From NCBI GenBank assembly GCA_900320845.1, contig ONTS01000004.1:1-64000 (forward strand): DNA of 64,000 nt, in the 5' to 3' direction. Source of the stretch: an uncultured Prevotellaceae bacterium. GTDB lineage: Bacteria; Bacteroidota; Bacteroidia; Bacteroidales; Bacteroidaceae. Shown here one piece after another: positions 61,537 through 64,000 of this stretch. Positions within the stretch are counted from its first letter, which is position 1. Each line of letters opens with the position of its first letter. The notes beneath the pieces are model-generated. The model was given only the letters and a program-made list of their open reading frames with translations, was not told where the DNA came from and searched no databases. The position numbers were made by a program, and so were the translations under genes.

Positions 61537-62799
61537 ATGAATCCCCAAGACAACCATCTTTTCGAGCTTATGGCTCCAGTAGGGTCGCTGGACAGTCTTC
61601 AGGCCGCTCTTCAAGCTGGTGCTGACTCTGTGTATTTTGGAGTGGAACAGCTAAATATGCGTGCACATTCGGCGAATCATTTCACTGTCGACGACCTACG
61701 ATACATTGCCACTACATGCAATGATAGAGGCGTGAAGACCTATCTCACAGTGAATACCATCATCTACGAGGAGGAATTGCCACTGATGCGTCATATTCTT
61801 ACAGCCGCCAAGGCAGCCGGTATCACAGCGGTGATAGCCAGCGATGTGGCAGTGATGACGTATGCACGGTCCATAGGGATGACGGTGCATTTGTCTACGC
61901 AGCTCAATATCTCCAACACCGAGGCGCTGAAGTTCTATGCGCAGTTTGCCGATGTCGTGGTATTGGCGCGCGAACTGACCATAGAGCAGGTGTCAGCCAT
62001 CCACAAAGACATCGTGGAGCAGAACATCTGCGGACCCGGCGGAGCACTCATCCGCATAGAGATGTTCTGCCATGGCGCTCTGTGTATGGCTGTAAGCGGG
62101 AAATGCTACATGAGTCTGCACGAGGCAAACCGTTCCGCCAACCGTGGCGAATGTGCGCAGATATGCCGTCGTTCGTATATACTCACCGACACCGAGACAG
62201 GGAACGAAATAGAGGTGGACAACAAATACCTTATGAGTCCTAAAGACTTGAAGACTATTCGGTTCCTCGACCGCATGCTATCGGCAGGCGTGCAAGTGTT
62301 CAAGATAGAGGGCCGGGCCCGTGGACCAGAATATGTGTACACTGTAGTAAAGGCTTATAAGGAGGCTTTGGAGGCAGTGACAGCAGGAAAGGAACACTAT
62401 ACAGAAGCACACAAAGACGAATGGGACAAGCAACTGGCAACGGTGTTCAATCGCGGATTCTGGGATGGCTACTACCAAGGGCAACAACTTGGAGAGTGGA
62501 ACAAACACTACGGATCCAATGCTACTGAAAGAAAGGTGCTTGTGGGCAAGGTCAGCAAATACTTCAGCAAGATCTGTGTAGCCGAAATTGCCGTTCAGGC
62601 CAACACCTTCGACGTGGGTGACCGCATGCTAATAACCGGTCCGACAACGGGCGTCATGTTTGTCGACGTCAACGAACTACACGACGACGACGGAACAATA
62701 CAACAGGCACAACAAGGGACGCTCGTCAGCTTTAAGGTGCCTGATAAAGTGAGGCCCAACGATAAAGTGTTCAGAATAGAAAAAATAAAATCACAATAA
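61537..62799 (+). CDS. U32-family peptidase
   Basis: A 420-residue protein of the U32 (YegQ/RlhA-like) family. The start ELMAPVGSLDSLQAALQAGADSVYFG, the cysteine-rich center MFCHGALCMAVSGKCYMS and NRGECAQICRRSY, and KIEGRARGPEYV are diagnostic. Some family members act as peptidases (collagenase-like) and others modify tRNA or 23S rRNA; which applies cannot be told. The cysteines may hold an Fe-S cluster. It has a very short or absent leader. Confidence 0.93.
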   Translation: MNPQDNHLFELMAPVGSLDSLQAALQAGADSVYFGVEQLNMRAHSANHFTVDDLRYIATTCNDRGVKTYLTVNTIIYEEELPLMRHILTAAKAAGITAVIASDVAVMTYARSIGMTVHLSTQLNISNTEALKFYAQFADVVVLARELTIEQVSAIHKDIVEQNICGPGGALIRIEMFCHGALCMAVSGKCYMSLHEANRSANRGECAQICRRSYILTDTETGNEIEVDNKYLMSPKDLKTIRFLDRMLSAGVQVFKIEGRARGPEYVYTVVKAYKEALEAVTAGKEHYTEAHKDEWDKQLATVFNRGFWDGYYQGQQLGEWNKHYGSNATERKVLVGKVSKYFSKICVAEIAVQANTFDVGDRMLITGPTTGVMFVDVNELHDDDGTIQQAQQGTLVSFKVPDKVRPNDKVFRIEKIKSQ

Positions 62800-62815
62800 A
62801 AAATAGGATGTATTT

Positions 62816-63382
62816 ATGAAAAAGACAGTATATATACTCCTCCTGTTTTGCATCAGTCTCACAGCTTCAGCGCAGACAGAGAGCAAGTTTCCGTTTTCTA
62901 TCAGTAAGCTGGAAGAGCTCTATGCCTTTCACACTAAAAGCCCACAGGCACCGGTATTTGCTGAATACATCCTCATTGATATCGACGAAGACGGCAAACA
63001 GGAGGTAGCCATGAAAACTAAGGATGGAAAGATTAAGGCAGTCTTCTCCGACAGCGAAACAGACTTGAACCTCATTGCCTGGACCGACAAGCAACTGCAT
63101 GACATCTACCTCTTCAAAGGAACCGTATGCTCAGCCGGCAATGCAGGAACGGATAATACTTCAGGAGCTTACAAGGTGTACAACATGCTGGAAGGCAGCG
63201 CACCTGTCAAGTGTGTGGAGGTAGAAGAAAAGTATGACCCTGCTACACACACCATGGTGGCGCAGTATATTGTAGACGGTGAGATAGCAGACGAAAAGAT
63301 AGGGGAAAAGCTGATTAAGAAAATACACAGCACCTCGATTGAAGTTCCTGCGTGGAAACCTGTCACTGATGAAATGAGATAA
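62816..63382 (+). CDS. Small exported protein with a calcium-binding-like loop
   Basis: A 188-residue exported protein: signal peptide MKKTVYILLLFCISLTASAQ, cut after Ala19. The mature part includes IDIDEDGKQEVAMKT, an FG-GAP/EF-loop-like acidic segment, a short Gly/Asn stretch (CSAGNAGTDNTSG) and a charged C-terminus. I recognise no named family. It follows the U32 gene by 16 nt and precedes sufE. Confidence 0.7.
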   Translation: MKKTVYILLLFCISLTASAQTESKFPFSISKLEELYAFHTKSPQAPVFAEYILIDIDEDGKQEVAMKTKDGKIKAVFSDSETDLNLIAWTDKQLHDIYLFKGTVCSAGNAGTDNTSGAYKVYNMLEGSAPVKCVEVEEKYDPATHTMVAQYIVDGEIADEKIGEKLIKKIHSTSIEVPAWKPVTDEMR

Positions 63383-63426
63383 GACCAGTCTTGCTGGGCA
63401 AGAATGACAAAGACAAACATATTCTT

Positions 63427-63849
63427 ATGACTATTAACGAACAACAAGATGCCATCATCGAGGAGTTCAGTGCCTTTGATGATTGGATGGATAAATACCA
63501 GTTGCTCATAGACTTGGGCAACGAACAGCCTGCACTTGATGCGCAGTATAAGAACGAGCAGAACCTCATCGAGGGTTGCCAGAGCCGCGTGTGGCTTCAA
63601 GCCGACTACCACGACGGCATCATCGACTTTCAGGCTGAGAGCGATGCACTCATCGTAAAGGGTATCATTGCCCTGCTCATACAGGTGGTAAACCAACATA
63701 CACCGCAGGAAATACTCGATGCCGACTTCTATTTCATTGAACAGATAGGCTTGCGTGAGCACCTCTCTCCAACACGCAGTAACGGCTTGTTGGCAATGGT
63801 GAAACGCATTAAGGCTACGGCACTGGCTTACTCTATGAAAGAAGCTTGA
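63427..63849 (+). CDS. sufE: Cysteine desulfuration protein
   Basis: A 140-residue SufE. It takes sulphur from a cysteine desulfurase and passes it to the SufBCD scaffold. The active Cys is in IEGCQSRVW; FSAFDDWMDKYQLLIDLG and IGLREHLSPTRSNGL are family blocks. An in-frame TTG at 63391 is rejected in favour of the ATG at 63427. sufS and sufBCD are not in the window, so it is an orphan or acts with a desulfurase elsewhere. Confidence 0.95.
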   Translation: MTINEQQDAIIEEFSAFDDWMDKYQLLIDLGNEQPALDAQYKNEQNLIEGCQSRVWLQADYHDGIIDFQAESDALIVKGIIALLIQVVNQHTPQEILDADFYFIEQIGLREHLSPTRSNGLLAMVKRIKATALAYSMKEA

Positions 63850-63861
63850 CACCCATGTAAC

Positions 63862-64000
63862 ATGTCCGCTATCACCATGCGCAAACTCCGTACAATAGAA
63901 ATGCATCGGCTCTCGGTTGAGCAGTTTCGGCAAGCCGATAAACTGCCACTCGTCGTGGTGCTCGACAACGTACGCTCGCTATACAACGTCGGCTCCATTT
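63862..64000 (+). CDS. SpoU/TrmH-type RNA methyltransferase, N-terminal part
   Basis: The window ends within this gene. The visible residues (MSAITMRKLRTIEMHRLSVE, then LPLVVVLDNVRSLYNVGSI) match the start of Bacteroidota SpoU-family 2'-O-ribose methyltransferases, where LDNVRSxxNVGS is the first conserved motif. The start is either the ATG at 63862 or at 63877 (MRKLRT). It lies 12 nt after sufE. The target RNA is unknown. Confidence 0.9.
   Translation, partial: MSAITMRKLRTIEMHRLSVEQFRQADKLPLVVVLDNVRSLYNVGSI

Noticed and set aside
1..64000. tRNA genes, CRISPR arrays, insertion sequences, known riboswitches
   Set aside because: No tRNA T-loop signature outside coding context, no regular spaced repeats, no transposase or recombinase gene, and no TPP- or cobalamin-type motifs were seen.

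Overview
The window comes from a Bacteroidales genome, most likely a Prevotella-like member of Prevotellaceae. The evidence is a Bacteroidota-type 16S 5' end at the left edge, repeated Bacteroidota promoter signals (TTTG or TTG, about 19-21 nt, then TAnnTTTG), a BspA-type leucine-rich-repeat surface protein, secreted proteins ending in the short C-terminal tag typical of Prevotella, and families such as DUF4254, DUF3108, DUF3109 and the TGS-uridine kinase fusion. It is a chromosomal housekeeping region. I saw no tRNA, CRISPR array, insertion sequence or prophage.

Layout. 1-577 is the 5' part of a 16S gene transcribed leftwards, with its leader and promoter up to about 841. 1.3-9.4 kb holds a small exported protein (minus), acpP-fabF-rnc, a GH3-family enzyme, an Ig-like lipoprotein and manA. 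9.6-13.9 kb is a large BspA-like surface protein whose start is out of phase at a homopolymer, followed by a small glycine-rich peptide. 14.0-18.2 kb has a DEAD-box helicase, an ABC-type ATPase plus DUF4435 pair that resembles the PARIS anti-phage system, and a LOG-family enzyme. 18.4-22.0 kb is a large surface protein that seems to have lost its N-terminus. 22.2-27.5 kb has a HAD hydrolase, an unknown gene beside rpoN, a small membrane protein and a shortened ispG.

27.7-31.7 kb is a leftward group: an epimerase, a PAP2-type membrane enzyme, DUF4254 and a GT9 glycosyltransferase that look like one envelope/lipid operon, and then rubredoxin. 31.8-37.4 kb is dxs, trkA, trkH and a DUF3108 protein. 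37.4-37.67 kb is a gap packed with DnaA-box-like sequences next to an AT-rich stretch, a candidate replication origin. nadA, a CoA-transferase (minus) and a Na/Pi symporter (minus) follow. 42.4-53.9 kb is a rightward run: nucleoside kinase, korAB, rnr, a DUF3109 protein, two tandem Ntn-hydrolases, a YiiX-like lipoprotein and a DUF4878 lipoprotein. 54.3-63.8 kb holds asd, a VTC polyphosphate-polymerase/DUF4956/DUF2490/DUF4353 cluster, an M6 metalloprotease, a U32 peptidase, a small exported protein, sufE and the start of a SpoU-type RNA methyltransferase.

Themes. Core metabolism is consistent with an anaerobe (ferredoxin-linked oxoacid oxidoreductase, CoA-transferase for acetate/succinate, rubredoxin, MEP isoprenoid genes dxs and ispG). 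Around it sit surface or exported proteins and at least two families of short intergenic repeats. The best candidates for something new are the compact ATPase-DUF4435 pair, the out-of-phase surface gene, the membrane polyphosphate cluster, the repeats and a pseudoknot-forming intergenic RNA near 22.1 kb.
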